A stretch of DNA of 64,000 bases, taken from positions 74,510,816-74,574,815 of the forward strand of contig OX352764.1 in the NCBI GenBank assembly GCA_947095585.1, written 5' to 3'. This stretch comes from Nephrocerus scutellatus. Lineage: Eukaryota > Arthropoda > Insecta > Diptera > Pipunculidae. Positions 1 through 10,960 of the stretch are shown in pieces. The notes below the pieces were generated by a model. The model was given only the letters and a program-made list of their open reading frames with translations, was not told the origin of the DNA and did not search any database. Position 1 is the first letter of the stretch. Each line of letters opens with the position of its first letter. A program made the position numbers and the translations under genes.

Positions 1-649
1 ACGTTTCAGCGGAGTCTGTGCGTTCAAGTGTCTGAACCAGTGAAGAGGATACTTCGCAAATCAAGTTTCAGAGGAGTCTGTGCGTCCAGGTGCTTGAACC
101 AGTGAAAAGGATACTTCGCCAATCACTTTTCAGAGGAGTCTGTGCGTCCAGGTGCCTTAACCAGTGAAGAGGAAACTTCGCAAATCACGTTTCAGAGGAG
201 TCTGTGCATCCAGGTGCCTGAACCAGTGAAGAGGATTCTTCGCAAATCACGTTTCAGAGGAGTCTGTGTGTCCAGGTGCCTGAACCAGTGAAGAGGATAC
301 TTCGCAGATCACGTTTCAGCGGAGTCTGTGCGTTCAAGTGTCTGAACCAGTGAAGAGGATACTTCGCAAATCAAGTTTCAGAGGAGTCTGTGCGTCCAGG
401 TGCCTTAACCAGTGAAGAGGAAACTTCGCAAATCACGTTTCAGAGGAGTCTGTGCATCCAGGTGCCTGAACCAGTGAAGAGGATTCTTCGCAAATCACGT
501 TTCAGAGGAGTCTGTGTGTCCAAGTGCCTGAACCAGTGAAGAGGATACTTCGCAAATCACGTTTCAGTGGAGTCTGTGTGTCCAAGTGCCTGAACCAGTG
601 AAGAGGACACTTCGCAAATCACGTTTCAGCGGAGTCTGTGCGTCCAAAA
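1..649. repeat. 62-bp satellite array, 10 units plus a partial
   Basis: The motif GTTTCAG recurs at 3, 65, 127, 189, 251, 313, 375, 437, 499, 561 and 623, an exact 62-bp step each time. Every unit carries GAGTCTGTG, then CCAGTGAA and ACTTCGCAAATCA with small variants. Because 62 is not a multiple of three and frames break, it is not coding. The array is cut by the window start and ends near 649 in the last, partial unit. Variant units recur in the same order, so it has higher-order structure (see findings). Confidence 0.95.
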
Positions 650-841
650 AGTAAGAGAGTGCTTGCATGGTTTCTGCTTCCTTTTATACGATTTGAATCG
701 GTTCGGAAATAGTAGGAACCGTGAGAACCCTAAGTTTGCTTCGTTCCCACGATTTTTCCAGAATCCCGTTGTGTCCGTTATTGTTAAACGGTATTTTGTT
801 TTGTTGTCTTTGCATGTGATTTATTTCTACTCCTGTTTTAT

Positions 842-1090
842 TGTTGTTGCTAACTGATCTGCATTAGTTCTAGTCTTGTGGGCGTTCATGCGTCGACGAA
901 TCTCTAGTTTTGTTGTTGTTTTGTCGATTTGCATTGTTTGTGCACTCATGTTCTGCCGGGCCTCTTAATTTTGTTGTTGTTTGTTGGGTTGCATTTATTG
1001 CGTATTATTTGTATGCTCATATGTTGCCGAGCCTCTTGCGTTATGTTGTTGTTTTTGCGGATTTCTACTTGTTTTGTCGCATAGTTCATT
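842..1090. repeat. Degenerate T-rich tandem repeat of about 60-71 bp
   Basis: Three loose units are visible, each with TTCATG/CTCATG (885, 945, 1016), a TGCCGAGCCTCTT-like block and TTTTGTTGTTGTTTT. Spacing is about 60 and 71 bases. Short open frames run through it only because it is T-rich. It follows the 62-bp array after about 190 bases of unremarkable sequence. I see no protein family in it. Confidence 0.5.
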
Positions 1091-1691
1091 AACCCTACAT
1101 TATTCGTTAAGAGGGAAGAGCAATCGACATTCTCCAGCTGTGTGGGTGTATTGGTCATCTTTGTGCAGGTTTGCCTGCAGAACTTTATTTGCTCTATGAT
1201 GTAGTTTTTCGCCGTGGTGGGCGGGACTTACTCGCTTTGGTGAGTTTCGAGTCATTAATTCTGTTCTTCGCTCTAGACAGAGGGGATTTGCTGCGAATGT
1301 TTTAGAAATTCCGACGGCATTTTATTTAAATGTGGATTATAAAATACTTCTAATGTAGTAATTTTTGTGTGGGAGAAATTCGTCCCACGCCTTGACGAAT
1401 TTGTTCCTCACAAAAGATGGCGCTGTAAAACAAGATTCAATTTTTTCAATTTCTCCAACTGAGAACCTCCGAATAATTCTACAATACTTTTGCAATAAAA
1501 ATACAAGGTTTTCCAGGAACAGGCGATTATATCTGCTTTTAAATTAATGAATTTTTTTGTACAATGAAAACGTGGTATTTTTATTAAAAACGTATTGCAG
1601 AAACGTATACATGTCATCATGGCAAGCAATGCATAAAAATTCATACCTGACGAAATTGAAATATGTTGTCGTGAAATATACGATATTTTTT
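1091..1691. other. Unassigned AT-rich stretch
   Basis: I see no gene, RNA or recognisable element here. The sequence is AT-rich, and short open frames on both strands have no recognisable motifs. Confidence 0.5.
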
Positions 1692-2040
1692 AATTCTCTA
1701 TATTAACTTCGCTTGCCCGTGGCTGGCTGGCTGGATGACAGAATCTTGTGATCAATTTTTAACACACATGTATATTTCCGGTAACAATACTTTCTATTAA
1801 AATTTGAGAGTGATCAGGCCGCGGGTTCGGGAGGCTCCTATACAGATTTTTCCCACGACATCAGCTCATTTCAGCTGTGGACAGCGGTGCTTGCTTTACG
1901 ATTGGGGTTGTTTTATTGTTGGGTTGCAGTGCTTCGTATTTGTTTTTGTATTTCAGCATTTATAGTTGAATGCAGTATACTTTTGGTTATTAGAGAATTT
2001 ACATGAACAATTTTAATTTTTATGTTGTTTTTTTTAATGG
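1692..2040 (+). repeat. Helitron-like repeat copy A (TAAATTCTCTA family)
   Basis: It starts with the family's first end near 1694 (ATTCTCTATATTAACTTCGC), then GGCTGGCTGGCTGG, TGATCAATTTTTAAC and ACAATACTTTCTATTAAAA. It reaches a GGGAGGCTCC block near 1830, then unrelated sequence. The second end, TTAGAGAATTTACATGAA, is at about 1989. The same ends and internal blocks recur at about ten other places in the window. Confidence 0.6.
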
Positions 2041-2129
2041 CAGTGCAAAGCGGCAGCATTTGTTAGAAGAATATGTAGTGTTTTCTAACTTGAAACCACA
2101 CAAAATGCTTCATTTATCACGAACGAAAT

Positions 2130-2381
2130 GGTTATCCCTTCATGTGGCCATTAAAAGACCATTAAAGAAAATAAAAAACGTAATGTTACGTAACGAAGCT
2201 ACACACAGAAGCTCTAGTTCAAAAGTGCTGAACATTTGCTTTGCCTAACAGTTCAACTGTGGCAGAACCCTCAGTTGAGAAATGCCATATAGAGAAAAGT
2301 CATTCAAAGCAAATTCAAAGCGGCTGCATCGTAACGCAGTGAAGCCGAAGCTGAAGCGTGTTTGTATTTCAGGCATAAGTC
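2130..2381 (+). repeat. Foldback/MITE-type repeat, single-arm copy
   Basis: About 200 bases match 19066-19254 directly, and 2282-2379 matches 18858-18955 in reverse complement. Shared blocks include AACGAAGCTACA, AGTGCTGAACATTTGC, TATAGAGAAAAGTCATTC and GCTGAAGCGTGTTTGT. No transposase is visible. At the second locus the two arms face each other, suggesting a non-autonomous DNA element with long inverted repeats. Confidence 0.6.
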
Positions 2382-2435
2382 ACTCAGCAGTAGAGGACGT
2401 AAAGCCAATCGAGTCGGCTGGTTTTATTCTCAGCG

Positions 2436-2788
2436 TTACGGAAGTATGTGAGGAAGGACGATTCCGGAGACTCTATAATGATGAGATCTACGAGCGTTAC
2501 CGCGATGTCGACATCGTGAAGAAAATTAAGCTCGGTAGGCTCCGATGGGCAGGACACCTAGCTTGCATGAGCGAAGAGAATCCTGCTCGGAAAGTCCTTT
2601 GCGGTAGGATTTATGGAACACGACAGCGAGGCCGGCCAAGCCTACGCTGGAAGGATGGCATAGACCAGACGCCCAGAGTTTAGGGATGCCAAACTGGATG
2701 ACACGGCTCGAAATCGGGACCGGTGGAGAGACTTTTTGCGGGAGGCCAGGACCAGACCCCGGTAGTAGAGCCAAATATGATGATGACG
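2436..2788 (+). mobile_element. Non-LTR retrotransposon (LINE) 3' fragment, family L1a
   Basis: The open frame reads through the post-RT tail typical of many insect LINEs: RLYNDEIYERYRDVDIV, LGRLRWAGHL, NPARKVLCGRIYGTRQRG and LRWKDGIDQ. A frameshift follows near 2680, and then RDRWRDFL-type sequence ends in a TGATGATGACG tail, as expected for a LINE 3' end. The endonuclease and RT core are missing (5' truncation). The same family appears inverted at 4897-5382, and as fragments at 28030, 34668 and 63321. The clade is not settled. Confidence 0.8.
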
Positions 2789-2869
2789 GAAGCTAAGAGT
2801 GACTGGTTTCTCACAATTCAGTTGCAAGACCCGATTTTAAAGCACGTTCATGCTGTTTTTTTTTTTCAA

Positions 2870-3870
2870 AATCAATATACGAAAGCAAATATCGGGAGGA
2901 CTACTTGTTATTAAATCATCACTTGTATCGCAAAACTGAACGAAATAAGATGTACCAAAGACAGTTAGCTGACGAATTGTACATGCTTCTCATGAGAGTT
3001 GGGCCTTTCTGGTATAGAGAAAACGCTAAAGAGATATTCTATTGAGATATTGAAGGGCAAATTCATCTTGTTGAAGTTATACCTATGCCTTTTCATACTT
3101 AACACCTAAACCACCTTGGACCGTTCATCAAAAGCAAGCATGGAAATAATTTCATCCTATTTATTGCCGACTCATTTAGCAAATATGTCATTATCAAGCC
3201 AGTCCGGGATACAAAAACTGCTCCAGTACTGCAGACGTTAAGCGCATTGACAGCGTATTTTGGATTACCAGTTCGTCTGACCACCGACAGAGCAACTGTT
3301 TTCACTTCCACAATATTTGAAGAGTTTTGCGAGAGATTTAACATTCAACATGTAAAGACATCGGTCCGTACTCCTAGGGCTAATGGTCAAGCTGAGCGGG
3401 TCAATCGCACCTTATTGGCGAGTCTACGAACAACAGGTGGAAATGAAAGGAACTGGGACGACAATGCTAATATCATCCATCTCTCAAAACTCTCAAAAAA
3501 TAAAACAACAGGGTTTAGCCCCAATGAATTCGTTTTTAATTTTAATTGGATTTAATTTGCTATTGGACATTACATTACATTACATCCTAACGAATACAAC
3601 GAAAGCACTGTGGACGACGTCGATGATCCAATTGCTATTGACAAACATCAGGCAGCCTTAGATAACTGCAAAGAGGAACGAATTAAGTGGAAGGAGAGAT
3701 ACGAAAAACGACATGCTAAATCGAAAAAGTATGTTGAAAGTGTCCGAGTGGTTCTGGAACACGAACTTGCAGGTACTGGAACTGGAATGTTAGAGCCAAA
3801 GTACGGAGGACCGTTTGTGGTTTGTGGTTTGATCAGGGACGATCAAAACGCACAAACGGCCAAGTTGTAA
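2870..3870 (+). pseudogene. Ty3/gypsy integrase relic
   Basis: The frame from about 3100 encodes an integrase catalytic core: LGPFIKSKHGNNFILFIADS (first Asp region), then LTAYFGLPVRLTTDRATVF (second Asp region) and RTPRANGQAERVNRTLL (Glu region). The C-terminal part at 3610-3870 is shifted in frame and carries an EPKYGGPFVV block like the family's tail. Upstream, 2880-3090 resembles a decayed HHCC zinc-binding segment with stops. No protease, RT or LTR is attached, so this is an old internal fragment rather than a live element. Confidence 0.8.
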
Positions 3871-3879
3871 GCGCAGTCT

Positions 3880-4020
3880 GACGAAATATTATTTATAGCA
3901 TTATGGTAACATTGAAAAATATACTACTTCTCTTGTCTGGCTAACCACGATTTCTACTTAACAGCCATCCTGCTCATTTTTTCTCGCACGGCTCAAATGT
4001 AAATAAAGCGTAAAGTCGTA
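3880..4020. repeat. Interspersed repeat shared with 15225-15425
   Basis: Blocks such as TTATGGTAACA, CGTCTGGCTAACCAC-like sequence and TTTTTTCTCGCACGG also occur at 15225-15425, there in both orientations. It follows the integrase relic directly and could belong to that element's 3' end, or be a separate foldback element. Confidence 0.5.
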
Positions 4021-4195
4021 TTTCATTCTTGATACCAACTAGTGCGACATTTTGTAAATTAATATAATAAAGTTTGTTTATTAAATAAAAAGTTTGTGGA
4101 ATATCATTGTATATTCCTACACATTGTTTCCAGCATCCAAAGGGTATTGTCTGACTGTTTCAAGTGCCGAACAGGACAACTTTATCGTTTTCCTC

Positions 4196-4691
4196 TTCGG
4201 TTTCCTCCGACACATCAAGAAATTCGATGATTTCGTTGAGATCAATAGTATCGCTTTCGGTTAGTACATATCCATAGTGCATATGATCGTCCACAATGAT
4301 GAATGATTTAGCCTAACAAATGTTATTGCCGTAAACATTTATTATTAAATTGTCGATGTCTGCTTACTAGTTGTACATTCATATCTTCATTATGTTGCTA
4401 ATTTCGGACCGAAAATCTGCAATTTGCAAAATACTTTTTGATTTTCGGTTTCCTCCGACCCATCAAGAAATTCGATGATTTCGTTGAGATCAATAGTATC
4501 GCTTTCGGTTAGTACATATCCATAGTGCATATGATCGTCCACAATGATGAATGATTTAGCCTAACAAATGTTATTGCCGTAAACATTTATTATTAAATTG
4601 TCGATGTCTGCTTACTAGTTGTACATTCCTATCTTCATTATGTTGCTAATTTCGGACCGAAAATCCGCAATTTGCAAAATACTTTTTGATT
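4196..4691. repeat. Tandem duplication, two 248-bp copies
   Basis: Copy 1 (4196-4443) and copy 2 (4444-4691) match almost base for base. I noticed only isolated differences, for example CGACACATC versus CGACCCATC. Both start at TTCGGTTTCC and end at ACTTTTTGATT. No gene is recognisable inside. Such low divergence means the duplication is recent compared with the decayed elements around it. Confidence 0.9.
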
Positions 4692-4896
4692 GTGTCGGCC
4701 TTAATTGTATCATTCGCTTTTGTAATAATGCAAAGCGTCTAAAACGTTAATTTGGTTTCTTAGGTCTGAGTGACAAAGTCGTTGATCTTCTTTAATAATT
4801 ATTTGCCGAGCATTAATTTTCGATAATTAATCTTCAGGTTCTCTATTGCGCATTATCTAGTGATGTAATATTACAGTCGTATTGGGTGACCAATAT

Positions 4897-5382
4897 ACAA
4901 TCATCATTATCATCATCATATTTGGCCCTACAACCGGGGCCCGGTCCTGGACTCCCGGAAAAAGTCTCTTCACCGGTCCCGATTTTGAGCCGATGTCATC
5001 CAGTTTTGCATCCCTAAACTCTGGGCGTCCTGGTCTACGCCATCCGTCCAGCGTAGATCTAGCCGTCCTCGCTGTCGTGTTCCATAAATCCTACCGCAAA
5101 GGACTTTCCGAGCAGGATCCTCTTTGCCCATGCTAGTTAGGTGACCGTGTCCTACCAAGCTTAATTCTCTTCACGATATCGACATCGCGGTGACGCTCAT
5201 TTATGTTCAGCCTCAGATTTCGTGCCGCCTGCTCGATGTGGATGAAAGATTCCTGTACAGCTCTTTGGTTTCTACCAACGATGTCAATATCGTCTGCTTA
5301 AGCAAGTATCTGAATGGACTTATAAAGGATTGTTCCTCTCGCCGTTACTTCAGAGTCTCGGATCGCTTTCTTCAACGCCAGG
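4897..5382 (-). mobile_element. LINE 3' fragment, family L1a, inverted
   Basis: Read on the minus strand it gives an RT C-terminal region (LALKKAIRDSEVTARGTILY, then ADDIDIVGRNQRAVQ with the ADD catalytic box). It continues through LRLNINERHRDVDIV to PARKVLCGRIYGTRQRG and MQNWMTSAQNRDR, ending in an (ATG/ATC)n tail at 4897-4920. One frameshift lies before the ADD box. It is the same family as 2436-2788 in opposite orientation. Its upstream edge abuts the BEL LTR at about 5383, which either truncated it or inserted into it. Confidence 0.8.
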
Positions 5383-5648
5383 TCATTGACCTAGATTCAA
5401 TGCAATCAAAGTATTGCCACCTGCAACAGTGCACTCACTTTGTTGCCTACACACTGGTACCCACGACCACGATATGTATCATCATTTCGCTGACGACGCC
5501 CACTGCGACGATTCATTGCTTGTGCTGCTCATCGTCGTCCACTCATCGACTGGGCACTGTTAATCGCTCTTCTTATTTAATTGTATAATTTCTGGTTACA
5601 TCTCGCATCTATCTCCCCCCTGACGTACGGACGTTTGAATACCCGACA
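5383..5648 (+). repeat. BEL/Pao 5' LTR
   Basis: It matches the sequence at 9884-10072 through ATGCAATCAAAGTATTG, CACTTTGTTG, CTACACACTGGTACCCACGA and CGTCGTCCACTC, ending near ACCCGACA. TTTTGGTGCCTCC directly follows, which fits a primer-binding site. Its 5' edge is uncertain by several bases because it abuts a LINE fragment. It is about 75 bases longer than the 3' LTR, which lacks the part equivalent to roughly 5567-5625. Confidence 0.75.
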
Positions 5649-5845
5649 TTTTGGTGCCTCCTGTGAGGACTGAGTAATTAAAACAATTTTGTGTTATGTG
5701 CGCTTGTGGCTAACTTTGTGCTGTGTATTTTTGGTAACGCTCATTGCTTTCGCGTCCCTGCCCATAGCTCTTGGTCTTGTGTTCGGGTTACTGTGAACCG
5801 AGTCACCTGCTCTTAGATGGGCTAGTGCAGTGAGTGACATCCAAC

Positions 5846-6960
5846 ATGGCTGATTTAAATCAACGCACCGCAGTATGCACCGCCATCAAACGGGTGCATG
5901 AGCTTTGGATGTGGTCCGAATCCGCCAAGAAAATCGTTCAATAGAAGCGCATTAGAACGCTTCATGGCAGCACACATGGTGCTGGTGAGCGATGCAACAG
6001 CTGAGGGCATTCAGGCTCACCGTGCCAAAGGTGGAAATGAAGCTGAAATCGGTGCAAATCCGGACATTCGAAGGTCACCTACACAATTGGCTAGCGTTCA
6101 ATGACGCATTGGAAAATTTAGTTCACCACACAGAGCTGGCACCCGCCTACAAACTCCAGAAGCTTTGTGCCGCGGTCCTGCCTGTCAGCGTAGGCCTGGT
6201 TGGCAATATCTAATCCGGTGGCTACGAAGAGCTCTGGAGTGAGCTCAAAGAGATGTTCGACAACCCACGACTGTTTTGTGAGACCCATTTTTCTCGGCTC
6301 CTTAACCTGTAGGTAGCCCAGGACGAATGGTCTAGAGCCCTGCTATGGATCGTGGTTACTATGCAAGAATCACTCCGTGCACTACGAGTGATGAGACAAC
6401 CAGTGTCCAGTTGGGACGTCTTAACGGTCCCGTTTGTCGAAGGTGACCCAGCAAGGTTGGTATATGCATTACATAAGTAAAGAGATTCTCACTCGCACCT
6501 GCCTGCTCGAGTTCTTGACTCATCGGGCCCACAGCTTGGCGACAGAGATGCAGCTCCCTTCTATATACATCTGGTCGACAACAGGCAGATGGATCACGGC
6601 AACCCAAGACGCTTCCCGTTGCCCGTAGTCACGTCGTTGCAGTTCAATAGAACCGATGCGCGCACTACCATGGCCCTCACCGGTTATACTAGTGCAAAAA
6701 GTTTGACCAGTTGGACACGAGTTGGCGTCTCAATGACGCGAGGACAACGTGGGTCTGCTTCAACTGTCTGCAGCCAGGACACAGCGCTGCCGGATGCCCG
6801 TCCGTGAGTTCCTGCCGCCACTGCAATGGTAGACACCATTCGCTCATCTGCAGGACGGAGGTGTCAGCCCTTCAAGAAGCACAACGCGGCCAGCCCGACA
6901 AGAAGCAGAACGTCAGCCAGCCCGACGAGAAGCAGAAAGCCCACAGAGCCCGACCGGTAG
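5846..6960 (+). pseudogene. BEL/Pao gag, broken
   Basis: ATG at 5846 opens MADLNQRTAVC-, and an in-frame stop and frame changes follow. In the frame from 5992 the BEL gag block WLAFNDALENLVHHTELAP and YKLQKLCAAV are clear, then GGYEELWSELKEMFDNPR after a stop. The tail of the gene (frame from 6711) has a zinc-knuckle region, TTWVCFNCLQPGHSAAGC, followed by a second Cys/His cluster CRHCNGRHHSLIC, as is usual in BEL/Pao. At least four breaks mean no working Gag. The order gag then pol is conserved. Confidence 0.85.
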
Positions 6961-9700
6961 CTATGTGTTCCGTCATGGACGTTGGGAGTACCACCCAGAC
7001 GCAAGGACCTGGTGGTACTCACAGGATAAGGAACCTCTGTGACCTCCCCTTTCAACTATGGATTGACTCGCTCACGCGAACACTACCGTACTGCTAGCTA
7101 CGGCGCTCGGCTACGCGTACGGCGCAGCCTCGGAGCCCCATCTGGATCGAGCCCTCTGCGATCGCATGTAAGTTTAATTACAATAAAACTGACAAAGCTA
7201 CTTCGTCTTCCCGGAAACCGATTGGATGTAGCCGTGCAAGGAATCGGTATTTCCCAACCTACTATGGCTCAAAGCCAAGTGAAGCTGTCACTCCAGTCGA
7301 CACGACGCGCAACGCACACACCTTGGTTGGGATGTCTTCGGTGCAGCTGTACTGGCGCAGGCTGCACAACCCATCCGATCGCTCCACAGCCAGGTGACGG
7401 AAGAGTCGCCGTTGGAGCACACTCTGGAGGAGCTCGTCAGGAACTTCTAAAAGTTGGAGGAAGTTCCCGCAGACAACTCAAGAGAGGACGAGTGCAACCG
7501 ACACTACTCCCAGACGCACTCCCGCACATCCCTTTGGACACGACGCATCAGCACTGGGTGCCTCCTACCAAGCTGCACTGCGACAATTCTACTGTCTAGA
7601 GCGGCGTCTCCAAATCAACCCGGATCTCAGAGAGAAATACATGGAACGGGTAGGTCAACATGGCGACAATCCCCGATGTTACTATAGCAAATCAGCAAAT
7701 TCCGCGTGGGTTTTAACGCATCTGCATAGACCACTACTAGATTCTCACTCAATGGCGTCTACTTGGTAAGTCCCACTTTCCAGGATTCACTCATCAATAT
7801 CATCCTTTTCGTGGACGACCTTCTCACCAGCTACAACAGGCACCTCCGAAGCGGTCGCTCTGTCCGCTGATGTCAACACTGTCCTCATGGCGGGATACTT
7901 TAAACTGCGCAAATTGAACTCCAACAGCGCACAGGTAATTTCCATGGTAACTAATGATGCTTCCTCTTCTTCTCGTTCCACAGAGCTTGTCATTGAGTGC
8001 CCAACGGCAACTTTGCTTGGCTTACGTTGGGACCCAGCTGCTGACGAGCTCTTCTTCTTGGTGGAAATATAGGCCCCGGGGCCCCCTCCTGTGAGAAGGT
8101 GGGTCCTGAGCGAGGTGGCACAACTGTTCGACCCTTCTGCCCTCTTGGCTCCCGTTGTGATCACATGCAAGGTCTTTATACAAACGCTGTTGTCAGCAGG
8201 CATCACTTGCGATTCCCCAATCCCCCCACAGCAGCCTACCACCTGGACTTATTTCCGCAACGGGATGCATAGTCAGCATGTCACAACTTTACATGGGTTT
8301 TACTTTACTTAAGGACGTCATATGCCGATGCCCGGGTCCAGGTCTTACCAAGATGGCCCCACTCAAAGGCGCGACCATTCCTCGTCTGAAACTTTGCGCC
8401 GCTAGTCTCCTTGCGGCCACATTGGAGAACGTTCGTGGTGGCAAGGTCCAATTTGACTCACTCACAAGCGGACCACTTCGCTTAGGCCCACCTGGGCAGT
8501 TCCACGCTGATGACCTGGTACAAGTGGCAGAAGAACTGAAGACTTCATTCTTCACTGGCATGGCTATCACAAGGATTGAGCACGGCGCCGAGCTGGGTTC
8601 ATCATTCCGTTGACCGAGCACCTCTGCACACTACAACGGTTACTTCATATCGTCACCTACTTGCTCCGTTGGCGGAGCACTTATCGCCACCTCCTAAAGA
8701 AACCAGTGGTCGGAGCGGATAAGCTCGACCACGCATTGGAATGACTCATCATCATAGAGCAGGCTTCCACATTCCCTCAAGAGGTGCAACAGCTGCGCAA
8801 CAGGTCACCACTGTTAAGTAGCAGCCCGATACTCTCACTCAACCCGTACCTGGAGTACTACGAGTCTCTTAGTTCCCCGGCGCACGATGTGACCCTATAT
8901 AACGGTGTCCAACACATGCTGCAGACGGTGTGGCAGAAATACTGAATTCTACATGGGCGACAAGCTGTGCGGACTTTGCTGCACAAATGCACCACCTGCT
9001 GAAGACACCGCGGAGCGGTCATCTAGCAACAAATGGCTTCGTTGCCCAGCCAGCAGGTCAACTCAGCCCGCCCATTTTGGCCTCTGGAGTAGACTACTTC
9101 TCCGTCCGAGTTGGAACTAAACGGTCAAGAGCTACTTGGCAATCTTCGTTTGCAAGGCCACGAAGGCCGTACACATCGAGGTCATTGAAAACCTCTCATC
9201 TCAGGCCCTCATACCCTCACCCGATTCAACAGCAGGCGTGAATGGGCATTCACTGTACAGCGACAATGGCACCGCATTCGTTGGAGCGAACCGGTACCTC
9301 AAGGAGGTCTTAGCAGCATTTGACCACCAACTCCACACCCTGGCAACACGCATCGAGGCGTGTCTCAACTCACGTCCGCTGGTCCCACTCCACGACGACC
9401 CAGAGGACCTCGGGCGATTTCCACATCGGCACCCCGCTCACCGCGGTACCTAAGCCGCAAGTTGGTGGTGTCCCAATTGATTGCCGAAAACAGTATCAGT
9501 GGCTACATAAGCTCCATCAAAACTTCTGGCAGCGATGGAGTGAGGAGTACTTGGTCACCCTGCAGATACGCAACAAGTGGGGACGACGTGAACCTGACAT
9601 TCAAGCAAACGACGTGGTCCTCGTAAAAGGAAATCCTGTCCCCAACTCATTGGAGGCTCGGTCGAGTCATTGCCGTGCACTCAGGCAGTGACGGATTAGC
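6961..9700 (+). pseudogene. BEL/Pao pol (protease, RT, integrase), broken
   Basis: Landmarks appear in order across shifting frames. Protease-like sequence is near 7150-7300 (LLRLPGNRLDVAVQGIGIS). RT-linked sequence is near 7430-7520 (KLEEVPADNSREDE). An FVDDLL box lies near 7810. RT/RNase H-linked sequence runs through 7870-8700. Integrase core and EACLNSRPLVPLHDDPEDL lie at 9350-9410, with FWQRWSEEYLVTLQIRNKW and a DVVLVKGN C-terminal domain at 9520-9640. The RT region is shortened and stops are frequent. It lies between matching LTRs, so this is one inactive element, not several. Confidence 0.85.
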
Positions 9701-9883
9701 TCGCAACGCTAATCGATGCACTAGTTATGGCGAGTGCCGTCGGCTGGTACAGAAAATTTGCCTCCTCTTGGAGACATCATAAACGGACTGCGAGACCTTG
9801 TGATGATCTTAACCTTACTGGAAGCATTTCATGCATATATTTCAAACCAGAGGATTCGACCGGGCAGGATGTTCAGTCAACGA

Positions 9884-10072
9884 TCACTGACCTTGTTTAA
9901 ATGCAATCAAAGTATTGGTTCGTATTGTACTCACTTTGTTGGCTACACACTGGTACCCACGACCAAGATATGTATCATCATTTTGCTGACGACGCACACT
10001 GCGACGATTCATTGCTTGTGCTGCTCATTGTCGTCCACTCGTCGACTGGGCACTGTATGCGGACACCCGATA
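9884..10072 (+). repeat. BEL/Pao 3' LTR
   Basis: It matches the 5' LTR from TCACTGACC to the terminal ACCCGATA, but lacks about 60-75 internal bases. Divergence plus the deletion indicate an old insertion. I found no convincing flanking target duplication. Confidence 0.75.
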
Positions 10073-10226
10073 CCTCGCTCCGTTGCGATGTACTCCGGTG
10101 GCGTATTTGCTTGACGTTGTACGTTGCATGAGAAAATTCTTAAATCCGAGGCTGGTTTTGGGTTCCGTAATAATAATTTTTACGGGTGAGGCTATTGGCA
10201 CACTACGTGGAGGTTTCATCGCACTT

Positions 10227-10945
10227 TCACCAGTCAGAGATAGTTATGTCCACCTGCAATTCTAGAGCAATCTGTGTTATTCCCCCTATTCTGTATGGAT
10301 GGCTCATTGCCAGTATACAAGCATTACAATTTGTTATAATTATTTCTGGATGACAAGCCGCGTTGTCCACAATAAATATAAAAATAATAAGGTCCACAAG
10401 ATAACGCTCGAAAATGTTTCTGGTCATCCAAGCCTTTTTGTTCGCAAAATATTTTACTGGAAGCTTGTTTACATTAAGATTTTTGAAACTTCTTGGCTTT
10501 AAAATTTTCCCATCAGCGAAGGCAGTTAGTAACACCGTCAAGCTCTGTTTAGAGAATTTTCCACCGCTGCATTTGTCAGCTTTGCTCTGAAGAGTTTTGT
10601 TTGGTAACATCATAAAAAACAAACCGTTTCATTATAGTTCGTTTTGTCTTTTAATTCGTAGCCAACTTAATCCCGGCTAACTTGTTTTTCCAATCAGAAA
10701 CGTCGTTAATATTAACATCGTTCGATTCACCCGTGCAAACATTTAATGCAATGCCATAATGCTTTCTAAACCACCATAGCCAGCCGTTCGATGCTTTGTC
10801 TAGTTTTATTGCTGCGGCGAATTTAATTGCCTGTTGCTGCAATATGGAACTCGAAACTTTTTTGACATGTGTAACGCCGAATCACTCAACCAATGCTTCA
10901 TCAATTTCAGCGTATTCAGTATTTGTACATATTAAATTCACTTAA
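10227..10945 (-). pseudogene. pogo/Tigger-type DNA transposase relic
   Basis: On the minus strand, 10945-10651 gives an EYAEIDEALVEWFGV helix-turn-helix region and KASNGWLWWFRKHYGI, a CENP-B/Tigger DNA-binding signature. 10622-10227 gives MLPNKTLQSKADKCSGGKFS, LTVLLTAFADGKI, NVNKLPVKYFANKKAWMT and a VDNAACHP block, the DDE region of the family. The two parts are in different frames with sequence missing between them, and the C-terminus is lost. No terminal inverted repeats or TA duplication were found, so it is an old fragment. Confidence 0.85.
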
Positions 10946-10960
10946 GCTGTTTTTTATTTG

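Noticed and set aside
1..649. Regular direct repeats that could suggest a CRISPR array
   Set aside because: The units abut with no unique spacers, and the host looks eukaryotic; it is a satellite.
7787..8242. 151-codon minus-strand frame
   Set aside because: It is the reverse of the BEL/Pao pol relic, whose plus-strand motifs explain the region.
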